This document shows, piece after piece, positions 9,765 through 17,120 of a stretch of 64,000 nt of DNA. A program made the translations under genes and the position numbers. Origin of the DNA: Scatosoma sp045542595 (GTDB taxonomy: Bacteria > Bacillota > Clostridia > Christensenellales > Borkfalkiaceae); NCBI GenBank assembly GCA_045542595.1, contig JAZQLI010000041.1, positions 53,143 through 117,142 on the forward strand. The letters run 5' to 3'. Under the pieces are notes generated by a model. The model was not told the origin of the DNA and searched no databases. It was given only the letters and a program-made list of their open reading frames with translations. The first letter of the stretch is position 1. Each line of letters starts with the position of its first letter.

Positions 9765-10885
9765 AACTGTTTCACCTTTTCTGTTATATACTTCTTTAAT
9801 GTAGCAAATGTAATGCATTTCACATTTTTTTGCGCTTTTAACCCTTGATTCACTATCGAAGTATAATTCCTTTTTCCTTTTACATAATCTGTTGGAATTA
9901 CAAAAAATCCTTTTTCATAATCACCACTAGGAAAGCCCCCATCTTTTTCTATTTTTGCTGATAATATTTGGGGATTTCTAACCGCTTTCGCATCAATCTC
10001 CCAAATATCTCCATTCGAGAATTTAATCTCCACATCATATCGGTCTTTTTGCGGCCAAAGCGCATATTCAATCCCATTTTTTTTACAAAAAGCAACGATT
10101 TCCATTTCCAGTTTACCAGGACTAGCAATATATCGCATTACTCCTTTTTTTAAGCGATATATTTTATCCTGCGCGCCGTCAATAACCATTCCATCCGTAA
10201 GTGTGGGCAGGTTTTCTGTGCAATATTGAGAATGACATACATAGCCATTCGCCGTTCTTTTTAATGTCCATCCACATGTTGGACAACGGTAAACACTTTC
10301 ATAAAAACGCTCATACGCGATCCCAATCACATCTTTTGCTGCGGGGCTCTCAGCGATCTTGGGAATAAATTCTCGCCTAGTCTCTTCTGTTGCTATTGGA
10401 TTTTGAATAAGAAATCTTCTAACCTCAACATATTGTTCTTGGGAAAGCTCTTTAAGTCTATTATAAACGCTTCGTTCATCTAAACTTTCAATAATATTAG
10501 ATTCTTGCCTATTCAAATAGTCATAGCAATCCTCACTTGCCATATAAACATCATCACAACCGACTCGATAGGCCAAAGCCTCTAAATAGTAAAAGTATTC
10601 ATTTTCTAATTGAAGCCGCCTTTGGGATTCTTCACTCCAATCCACAAACCATTCCCTTATGGGTAGACATATAAATTTCTTTAAGAATGCATACTCATCC
10701 GCATAAGCATAAACATTTTTACCGACTCCTCCCATTGAAAAGGCTGCCCACAAAAACATATTTATACCTCGTTGCAAATCCTTGCTATAATAATAAGGAG
10801 TTCTTTTGCTGACTTCAATATTTTCTTTTTCTCTTATACCCTTAGCAATAAAAGTAATTGCTTTTTCAATATGTAAACAATCCAT
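9761..10885 (-). CDS. PD-(D/E)xK restriction-endonuclease-like protein of the pPIWI-RE module
   Basis: The 374-aa protein opens the operon. The N-terminal 190 residues are helical and unrecognised. A zinc ribbon follows with Cys201, Cys204, Cys217 and Cys222. The C-terminal domain fits the PD-(D/E)xK nuclease fold, with E261, D284 in YDVEIKF, and D298-A-K300 in IWEIDAKA. It would cut target DNA within the pPIWI-RE system. AGGAGG lies 5 nt before the ATG. The same three-protein set (nuclease, DinG helicase, PIWI-RE) is known as a conserved neighbourhood of this family. Confidence 0.85.
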   Translation of the reverse strand: MDCLHIEKAITFIAKGIREKENIEVSKRTPYYYSKDLQRGINMFLWAAFSMGGVGKNVYAYADEYAFLKKFICLPIREWFVDWSEESQRRLQLENEYFYYLEALAYRVGCDDVYMASEDCYDYLNRQESNIIESLDERSVYNRLKELSQEQYVEVRRFLIQNPIATEETRREFIPKIAESPAAKDVIGIAYERFYESVYRCPTCGWTLKRTANGYVCHSQYCTENLPTLTDGMVIDGAQDKIYRLKKGVMRYIASPGKLEMEIVAFCKKNGIEYALWPQKDRYDVEIKFSNGDIWEIDAKAVRNPQILSAKIEKDGGFPSGDYEKGFFVIPTDYVKGKRNYTSIVNQGLKAQKNVKCITFATLKKYITEKVKQL

Positions 10886-10906
10886 ATTTTCCTCCTAAAA
10901 CAAAAA

Positions 10907-10932
10907 AGTATCTCTTGCGTACAAGAGATACT
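10907..10932 (-). promoter_or_regulatory. Perfect hairpin in the leader of the pPIWI-RE operon
   Basis: An 11-bp inverted repeat (AGTATCTCTTG / CAAGAGATACT) with a 4-nt loop lies 10 nt upstream of the Shine-Dalgarno sequence. A second, imperfect palindrome, GCGAAAGATCTTCGC, is at 10950-10964. There is no T-run, so an operator, RNA-stability element or protein-binding site is likelier than a terminator. Confidence 0.6.
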
Positions 10933-10998
10933 ACTATATCAGTCTAATGGCGAAAGATCTTCGCTTAATAACAATGTAATTTTCTCTAGTACGCTGTC

Positions 10999-11027
10999 AT
11001 TATATACCATATTTTCCCATTTGTCAA
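10999..11027 (-). promoter_or_regulatory. Consensus sigma-A promoter of the pPIWI-RE operon
   Basis: TTGACA (11022-11027) and TATAAT (10999-11004) are separated by 17 bp, a perfect consensus. The leader to the first ATG is about 105 nt. Confidence 0.88.
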
Positions 11028-11079
11028 GCATTATTAAAAAATTTCTTTAAAATTTTATTTAATATTATAAAATAAATTA

Positions 11080-11337
11080 TTAATTGATTGTCCAATAAGA
11101 ATAATATAATTTTGAACCTATTTTCTTGGGCATAATGGACAAATAATAGCTACACTTCTTTATTTTAGAAAATTTCAAAAAATTACCCTCCATGTCTTCA
11201 CCCCTCAAAAAAACATATCCAGCAAAAACACTCCTTCCAGTAAGAACTTTTGCATAAAGGATGTTTCTCTTTACATTTTTTGTATATTTATTCTCTAAAA
11301 TAAATGTTGGAGAACCAGCAAAATACTTAACTCTTAG
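11080..11337 (-). pseudogene. Short open frame without a start, possible gene remnant
   Basis: About 85 codons stay open on the minus strand, ending at a TAA at 11080-11082, but there is no plausible start codon near the 5' end. The translation contains YAKVLTGRSVFAGY and ends in YYSYWTIN. The first stretch faintly recalls the C-terminal part of ADP-ribosyltransferase/PARP-like folds, which I cannot confirm. It lies between the pPIWI-RE promoter and a tRNA-Tyr fragment and looks like debris from an earlier insertion. Confidence 0.3.
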
Positions 11338-11365
11338 TTAGAATTCATCCAAAATAAAAACAAAC

Positions 11366-11400
11366 CCGAACCATTCGCTTGTGATAACGATTTGGTTCGG
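11366..11400 (-). terminator. Hairpin beside the left tRNA-Tyr fragment
   Basis: CCGAACCA (11366-11373) pairs with TGGTTCGG (11393-11400). On the minus strand it is followed by a T-rich stretch, so it may stop transcripts coming from the att side. Confidence 0.5.
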
Positions 11401-11412
11401 ATTATACGTTTT

Positions 11413-11437
11413 TGGTGGGCAGAGGTGGATTCGAACC
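11413..11437 (-). repeat. att-like copy of the tRNA-Tyr 3' end (left)
   Basis: These 25 bp are identical to 35707-35731, the 3' end (T-arm to CCA) of the complete tRNA-Tyr gene. Directly after it come ACAACCCA repeats (from 11484) also found near the other att copies. Confidence 0.85.
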
Positions 11438-11554
11438 TAGAATAAGGTTGCTGAAAGCCTTTATTTATAAGGCTTTCAGCGATTACAACCCATCAACAAC
11501 CCAAGAAAATCGGGCCAATTTTATTCCTTTTTTGAACTGTTTTCTTCTCTATGT

Positions 11555-11593
11555 AAAAAAGTTATCCGTCTTTCGCAGGTGGATAACTTTTTT
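11555..11593 (-). terminator. Terminator downstream of the six-gene operon
   Basis: AAAAAAGTTATCC (11555-11567) pairs with GGATAACTTTTTT (11581-11593), with T-runs on both strands. A near-copy is at 20557-20595, as part of the repeated element end. Confidence 0.85.
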
Positions 11594-11596
11594 CAT

Positions 11597-11626
11597 TTAC
11601 TTGATGCGGTTTTGAATATCTTCCAC
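11597..11626 (-). pseudogene. 3'-end relic of a DUF1016 (YhcG-like) nuclease gene
   Basis: On the minus strand the sequence encodes VEDIQNRIK followed by TAA. The intact DUF1016 gene at 20812-21816 ends in VEDIQKRIK at the same place relative to its att copy and terminator. Only about 30 bp survive; the rest of that gene has been replaced by the six-gene operon. Confidence 0.7.
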
Positions 11627-11668
11627 TCAATACCTTCGGTCGTTACATTTTTCAGGTTTTGGTTTGTT

Positions 11669-13186
11669 TTACTTTTTTCCTTTCTTTCTCAGCTTGCCCA
11701 TTCGCCTTCTTTTTTTATCGTCTTCGACAAGATTAGCCTCCGTCTCCGCGTTGATTTGCTCCGTAAGTTGCTTGATTTCCGCGCGTTTCTTCGCGACGTT
11801 GATAAAGATGGTGATCAAAGGCGAAACTAACGTTCCAAGAAGAATTAAAATACCTGGAGACCAAAATGCGATACTATGCCCGAGCACTTTTTCCACCACA
11901 GACCAAGAGTTGTTAAAGAGCGTAACTTCAGCAACAATAGCGCCAAAGATTGATACGAAAATTTCAACCTTTGCATCCTTACGCTTTTTAAACTTCGCTT
12001 CTCTCGCTTTTATCCTTTCAACGTAAGCGCTGCAAATGTTTTGCAGACTCGTGATATCTGTCGAGAAACTATCGTACAATGCACCTACTTCAAAGGTTTG
12101 ATACAGCATATTGTAGTATTCGTTGACGTGCTCTACAAAGGAAGGACACTTGAAAAAGGCTCTAAACTTTAAATTGATCGCTTCCGCCTCGCAACGCCGT
12201 GCTTCTTTTAACTGATTTTCCATTACGTAATAATCATTAGAAAGGCTATCGAGTTTCCCCATTTCCCCCATGGTCTTATTGATCGCGTAACGCTGATGCA
12301 ATATGTTTAAAAAGAGAAAATAGTAATTGTTTTTTACTTTTACGTAGAAATCATCTGAAAAGAAATGGTCGGTGATCTCATCCCTGGTATAGTGGCTCAA
12401 ATTGATCGCACCGTTTAACGAGCTCGTCCAATAAGAATTTTCAAACGGGTGGAGCTGTCGAATTTTTGCGCACGAAGCTTCGAATTTATAAGATTGCTTA
12501 TAGTTTTTTGCAAGATTTTGCAATAAGATGGGAAGTTCCGCGGGCTTTTCATCAACAAGCAAATAAGAATATACGATTGGCTTTCCGTTTTCGTTGATAA
12601 ATTGGATTGCATCATCCTTCTTCGACACTTTTGCCGAAAGCTTCTTCAACAAATCTATCACCAAAAATTTACGATCTTCAATCGTCGATTGACGCGTTTT
12701 CTCATCCCAAATCTTTTCATGATAAATAAATTCGTTTTTATCGCTTTTTATTTCACTGATAAAATAATTTAAAGTAATATACTCGTCTATATTGTCGCTT
12801 TCATATGCGCATTCCATTTCCGCAAAGCCGATTTGTGATTCAAAAAAGTAAAACTTCACTTCCGTAATCGCCACTTTCGCCGTATCTCCGCCCGATTGCC
12901 TATATACGAAGCTCAACATCTCTTCTTTCCTGGGCGGAAGCAAAAATTCCTTACGGCAATTGATGCTAAGTTTATAACACTCTGCAATTTTCGACTTCCC
13001 TCCGTTTTCGGAAAGCAATAATTCCAACCCCTCTCTCAAAGATTCCGTATGTTGGGTGAATTGCTCGAAAACGTTGAAAGAAACACCCTTTTTGTTTTGT
13101 ATTTGCGCCGTTTTTGGTATAATCTGCTCTTTATCAAACTGGAAAGGAAAAATAAATTTCGTGAACTGTTTTACAATTTTAGACAT
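11669..13186 (-). CDS. Membrane protein with large cytoplasmic domain, last gene of the six-gene operon
   Basis: I do not recognise the family of this 505-aa protein. Residues 1-400 look soluble. A charged helical stretch (KAREAKFKKRKDAK) precedes two hydrophobic segments at about 417-436 and 447-470 (including PGILILLGTLVSPLITIF), then a basic, coiled-coil-prone tail. The layout, a soluble domain then coiled coil and two membrane helices near the C-terminus, recalls CorA-type channels and the membrane effectors of abortive defence systems, but no CorA GMN motif is visible. The gene starts 3 nt after the SpeD-like gene, so the two are probably co-translated. Confidence 0.75.
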   Translation of the reverse strand: MSKIVKQFTKFIFPFQFDKEQIIPKTAQIQNKKGVSFNVFEQFTQHTESLREGLELLLSENGGKSKIAECYKLSINCRKEFLLPPRKEEMLSFVYRQSGGDTAKVAITEVKFYFFESQIGFAEMECAYESDNIDEYITLNYFISEIKSDKNEFIYHEKIWDEKTRQSTIEDRKFLVIDLLKKLSAKVSKKDDAIQFINENGKPIVYSYLLVDEKPAELPILLQNLAKNYKQSYKFEASCAKIRQLHPFENSYWTSSLNGAINLSHYTRDEITDHFFSDDFYVKVKNNYYFLFLNILHQRYAINKTMGEMGKLDSLSNDYYVMENQLKEARRCEAEAINLKFRAFFKCPSFVEHVNEYYNMLYQTFEVGALYDSFSTDITSLQNICSAYVERIKAREAKFKKRKDAKVEIFVSIFGAIVAEVTLFNNSWSVVEKVLGHSIAFWSPGILILLGTLVSPLITIFINVAKKRAEIKQLTEQINAETEANLVEDDKKRRRMGKLRKKGKK

Positions 13187-13189
13187 GAT

Positions 13190-13993
13190 TTATCCCCTAA
13201 TGTTTTCTTGCCATGCATTAAAACGGCTGATATACTCGTCGCGCTCGGTAAGCTTGTTTTCATGTTTGCTCCCTCGACTGATCAAGCGCCATTCGCAAGG
13301 AGTTCCTAACATATTTTCAACCGTGCGGATAATATTATTGCACTCGATAAAACTACAAGAAAAGATGTCTAACCAAAACCGTTTTTCTTCTTTGTAATAA
13401 TGCAGGGCTATATGGCTTTGCGCGATCACCGTTAAACCAGAGATAATTTGAGGATTTTGCACGCTATCCGTAATGACGCAGGGACGCGCAATCGGATCCA
13501 TATTGATCAAAACGGGCAGGGCGTCCAAAAATTGGAAAATCTTATCCATATCCAGATCGACCTGCGAGAGGTTGCGCATAAGATAATGCGGCCCGAAGTC
13601 CTTGTTTTCATCAATTTCCGTTTCTTCGATTTGTCCCTCAATATCAAAACGACGATCCAACGCATGAACGATATGATGCGTAAACGGCATCTCTGCTTGC
13701 AAAATTTCCAAAAATTTGCTTTCATTGACAAACCCGTCGTAAAGCATATCGACAAAATAGCATTCTCTTTGTGGGAACGTATGAATTGTAAAATGTCCGC
13801 CCTTTAAAAGTACGAATGCGCTAATCCCGTCGTCTTCCTTCACTGATCCGTAATAATACGGTATAAGATTGGGCGGCATCACGGTTTTCACCCCTAAAAA
13901 ATTGGTGATTTTTATGATACTGTCATAGACCGATTTTAAGTTATCCAGCTTCGGGGAATCTACCCCGTAAGCGTCTATCATAATATGCAACAT
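13190..13993 (-). CDS. Fused double SpeD-like (S-adenosylmethionine decarboxylase family) protein
   Basis: The 267-aa protein contains two SpeD-like units. In SpeD, the motif ESH-(x)3-HTWPE-...-FTCG holds the pyruvoyl-forming Ser, a His and a Cys. The first unit has GGHFTIHTFPQ and LYDG: the Ser is Gly65/66 and the Cys is lost. The second unit has AQSHIALHYY and FSCS, keeping Ser193, His198 and Cys213. Cleavage between Gln192 and Ser193 could form a pyruvoyl group. Bacterial SpeD is ~120 aa, so this is a fused duplication with one dead and one possibly active half, like eukaryotic enzymes. The substrate could be S-adenosylmethionine, or arginine or ornithine as in some recently described SpeD homologues. 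Confidence 0.78.
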   Translation of the reverse strand: MLHIMIDAYGVDSPKLDNLKSVYDSIIKITNFLGVKTVMPPNLIPYYYGSVKEDDGISAFVLLKGGHFTIHTFPQRECYFVDMLYDGFVNESKFLEILQAEMPFTHHIVHALDRRFDIEGQIEETEIDENKDFGPHYLMRNLSQVDLDMDKIFQFLDALPVLINMDPIARPCVITDSVQNPQIISGLTVIAQSHIALHYYKEEKRFWLDIFSCSFIECNNIIRTVENMLGTPCEWRLISRGSKHENKLTERDEYISRFNAWQENIRG

Positions 13994-14010
13994 TTATTTC
14001 CCTCGTTTCT

Positions 14011-16218
14011 TTATTGCTCTTCTCTCTTATTCTTCTTTCCGTCGCCATAAATAAGCTCGTCGTAGCGCTTACAGTTAATAAGGAAAGGTTCTATCCACCA
14101 ACGCTTGTTTGACGTGTCTACGTTAGGTATACAATAATATTTTTCGTTGATTTCGTAATCCCACTCGGACAAAATCTTCACTTCGTTGGTGATGTTATCA
14201 TCGGTAAGGAACACCGCAAAATTGTTGATGTTATACCCATCGCGATTTTCACTTTTTACTGTATATCGAACAACATAAGGGTAAATAGGATCATAGGAAA
14301 TTTGCTGCCCTAAAATCATTTCACGTTGATAATCTTCGTTGTAAATGAAATAATATAACAATTCCTTTGCTTTAAGTAAGAACTTATTGAATAATACAAC
14401 GTTCGCAACGTTTGCTTCTGGCTTATCGTGTTTTTCGTTATTGATAAAGTTCGTAATATCTTCAGGAATATGCTCTACCACGATATCCGCCGTATCTTTC
14501 TTCGTGAATTTAATGATGCTTTCAAACGTATCGTAAACACAAATATAATTTCTGCCGATTGCATTTTTTAAAGCTTTTCCTTTTTCAGAGATATTTACTC
14601 TGCCCCCTTTATTTTCAAATAAACTAACGCTAAGTTCTCGATAAACGGCAACTAACTGCCCTAAAGAAAAACGCGCAATTTTATCTCTCGCGATCGCCGC
14701 CGCCTCGAAGAACGCATTCTCGCACATCTCTCTTTGACGTTTTTTATCTACGATATCGGGATTGATCTCTTTGAGGAAAAATTCCGAACGAATATCGTCC
14801 TTCATACGCTGATAGCTGATGATCCCTTCGTAAAAAGGTATGATATATCGGAAGGTTTTTTCTAACACCTTGTTGATCTTCAAAGCCTTAGACATTGCGG
14901 AATCGGATCCCGCGATAATTTTATCTAAGGTCTTAATGCGCATAGGCAAGCTTTCGACAAAGTGTGCGTCGTTGCGTTTTGTGTTGCTTTCTAACATCGC
15001 CAAACCATCTATGATGCTCTTCGCCATAAAGGTTTTATTGATGGAATCCAAATTTTTCACAAAAGCCATGTTGTCGGTTGCGTATTTTTTCACCATGCCC
15101 AACTCTACGTCCTGCGCTTCTTCGTATTTCTCTTTTACTTCGCTTGCAAAACCTAGTCTATTATAACGAATTTCCAAATTACGCAAAATTTTATCAAAGT
15201 AAAATCCGTCTGAATCCAACAAAAACTCTAACAGCTCCGAAGGACCTTCCTCGATCATTAAAATGGTAAATACGTTATCCCAGTTAATATCGTTGATATC
15301 TCTTTTATAGCCCAACTCGAAAATGTCACTATACCGCATAGAATAGTGCTCGTAAAGCTTACGCTTAGTTTCTCTCGTTACGGTGTCGGAAACTGCCAAA
15401 GAAAGATTTTTTATGTATTGAAAGCTCAACGATGACAATGCCTTCGCTAAAATAGACTTGGGAGCGTTGTTATGATTTTTTATCTTGGCACTACTGAGAA
15501 AATCACGAACGGTTACTTCTTCATTTAAAATTTCCGTGCCGGCAAAAGCATAATAGGTCAATCTACATCTTTGATTAACTGTTATTTCGTAGGAGGTCAG
15601 ATAAAAAAAAGTGTCCGTTCTTCCTTTTTTAATGAGCGAATAGGAAGGAATCTTCGTCTCCGTCGGCTCAAATTGATAAGCAAAAAAACCGCCCTCTTCT
15701 TCTATGAGCGTTACGTTTCTAAACACTACCAAATTTTCAAAAAGCCCAATAAAATAGCTTAACAAAACGTCGTCGCGTTGTTCCGATCTTTTTATACTTT
15801 GCAACCATGTCCCGATTACGTTTCTCAAAATGGGAATTTGTAATTTGTTTTTATTTTCAAAAATTCCTTTGAAATAAGAACGTTCGCCGACGGAAACTAC
15901 GTCGAGCTGCATCTCCGTAAGCACGTAGATGATCAAATCAAGTCCGACGTCCTCCCCGTTATAAATACATTCGAACGCGTCTGCGACACGTTTTGCGTTG
16001 GGCGTTTCCATGCGCATTCTTTTGGTTTCGCTATCGTGCTTAAATTTTGCAAAAGCAAACATAAACGCAAACGTCATCATTTTATAGAGAACGCCGATAC
16101 CTTTTATATCCTCGCCTTCTACCTCATCCATACCAAAGAGAAGCTCTTTCAATGTCGGATCTTTGATCTTTTGATTTACCTCTTTTGCGTAAGAGGAAAA
16201 CGTTACGCTTTTTGCCAT
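14011..16218 (-). CDS. Unrecognised 735-aa protein of the six-gene operon
   Basis: I do not recognise this protein. It is mostly alpha-helical and charged, without a signal peptide; the one hydrophobic stretch (MMTFAFMFAFAKF, ~47-59) is short and probably buried. A C-terminal region (~640-725) looks beta-rich (YPYVVRYTVKSENR, YYCIPNVD, RWWIEPFL). The ATG at 16218 lies 4 nt after the ParA-like stop codon, with AGGGAT as ribosome binding site. Its size and position beside the ATPase suggest that it is a main structural or effector subunit, but this is inference. Confidence 0.7.
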   Translation of the reverse strand: MAKSVTFSSYAKEVNQKIKDPTLKELLFGMDEVEGEDIKGIGVLYKMMTFAFMFAFAKFKHDSETKRMRMETPNAKRVADAFECIYNGEDVGLDLIIYVLTEMQLDVVSVGERSYFKGIFENKNKLQIPILRNVIGTWLQSIKRSEQRDDVLLSYFIGLFENLVVFRNVTLIEEEGGFFAYQFEPTETKIPSYSLIKKGRTDTFFYLTSYEITVNQRCRLTYYAFAGTEILNEEVTVRDFLSSAKIKNHNNAPKSILAKALSSLSFQYIKNLSLAVSDTVTRETKRKLYEHYSMRYSDIFELGYKRDINDINWDNVFTILMIEEGPSELLEFLLDSDGFYFDKILRNLEIRYNRLGFASEVKEKYEEAQDVELGMVKKYATDNMAFVKNLDSINKTFMAKSIIDGLAMLESNTKRNDAHFVESLPMRIKTLDKIIAGSDSAMSKALKINKVLEKTFRYIIPFYEGIISYQRMKDDIRSEFFLKEINPDIVDKKRQREMCENAFFEAAAIARDKIARFSLGQLVAVYRELSVSLFENKGGRVNISEKGKALKNAIGRNYICVYDTFESIIKFTKKDTADIVVEHIPEDITNFINNEKHDKPEANVANVVLFNKFLLKAKELLYYFIYNEDYQREMILGQQISYDPIYPYVVRYTVKSENRDGYNINNFAVFLTDDNITNEVKILSEWDYEINEKYYCIPNVDTSNKRWWIEPFLINCKRYDELIYGDGKKNKREEQ

Positions 16219-16222
16219 AGTG

Positions 16223-17101
16223 TTAATCCCTTGCAATTACATTTGCCAACTTTTCATAACGTGCCGTTGCCATCTTTTCATCTGCGGAAAGCGTGCTTTC
16301 CTGCCCGATTTTGTACAAAACCCCTTCTTTCCATTTGAAACGCTCTACCTCGTTGATTCCAAAGCTTTCTTCATTGACAAAATCCATGCAAACGTCGTCA
16401 ATAGACAAGTCTTCTACCCTTTCCGCGATATTGTTGATCGCTTTCAACCGTTGCATTTCTCCGTCGATCTCCTTGTCTGCGTTGGGCACGACGGTGGGAA
16501 GGAGAATTATCCTCTTTTCCGAAGTCTTTTCCGAAAGTCTATGTAAATAGTTGAACGTACCAATACGGAACTGCATAGTAGGTCTCATACAGCAAACGAT
16601 ATCGTTTGCCGCACTCGTAGAAAGTAAAGCCGAGAACTGATCTCCTGCGGAGCTATCAATAACCACCGCTTTTACGCCGTTTTTACGACAAAATCTACTA
16701 AGCTTATTAAACACCCCTTCTTTCGTGCCGTCCATCTGATTGTTGTCCACAGGCTTTGCATCGTCCACTCCAAGGAACATAACCGCCTCGTTATCTACAC
16801 CGAGAATTTCCCCTACGGGTACAAATTTTTGATAAAATTCGTGCGCATCAAGCGATCCCATCGAATTTTCCGACCAAGTCTCCTCGCCCATCAAAAAGCT
16901 TTTTACATCATAGCGGCCTTTAAAGTGAATGTCCAACCCCAGCAAATACGTCATGCCTGCGCTGTCAAGATCCATATCCAAAACCAAAATAGGAGCGTTT
17001 GCGGATGCCTTTAAACTTTTCACCAAATAGGGAAGTGTATTCAACGTTGTGGAACTGCGACCAGCACCGCCTTTATACGAATAAAATGTTATCGTTTTCA
17101 T
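16223..17101 (-). CDS. ParA/MinD-like P-loop ATPase with KGGAGR motif
   Basis: A 292-aa SIMIBI-class NTPase starting MKTITFYSYKGGAGRSST: a deviant Walker A in which the signature Lys10 is present and the second Lys is Arg15. VLDMDLDSAGMTYLLG is the following strand and ATP-contact region, and VVIDSSAGD is the Walker B region. Unlike plasmid ParA it has no adjacent ParB or centromere repeats. KGGxGR-type ATPases are often found in multi-gene conflict or signalling operons, where they may act as nucleotide-driven switches for partner proteins. It is third in the six-gene operon. Confidence 0.85.
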   Translation of the reverse strand: MKTITFYSYKGGAGRSSTTLNTLPYLVKSLKASANAPILVLDMDLDSAGMTYLLGLDIHFKGRYDVKSFLMGEETWSENSMGSLDAHEFYQKFVPVGEILGVDNEAVMFLGVDDAKPVDNNQMDGTKEGVFNKLSRFCRKNGVKAVVIDSSAGDQFSALLSTSAANDIVCCMRPTMQFRIGTFNYLHRLSEKTSEKRIILLPTVVPNADKEIDGEMQRLKAINNIAERVEDLSIDDVCMDFVNEESFGINEVERFKWKEGVLYKIGQESTLSADEKMATARYEKLANVIARD

Positions 17102-17120
17102 CTTTTAAATTCTCCTCATT

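Noticed and set aside
11412..11615. 67-aa plus-strand frame starting in the tRNA-Tyr fragment
   Set aside because: It is composed of the att repeat and terminator; an equivalent frame arises at 20250-20471 for the same reason.
13190..13993. SpeD-like protein first judged a dead enzyme
   Set aside because: Only the first half has lost the catalytic residues; the second half keeps Ser193, His198 and Cys213.
16223..17101. ParA-like gene as plasmid partition
   Set aside because: No ParB gene or iterated centromere sites nearby, and the operon partners are unrelated to partition.
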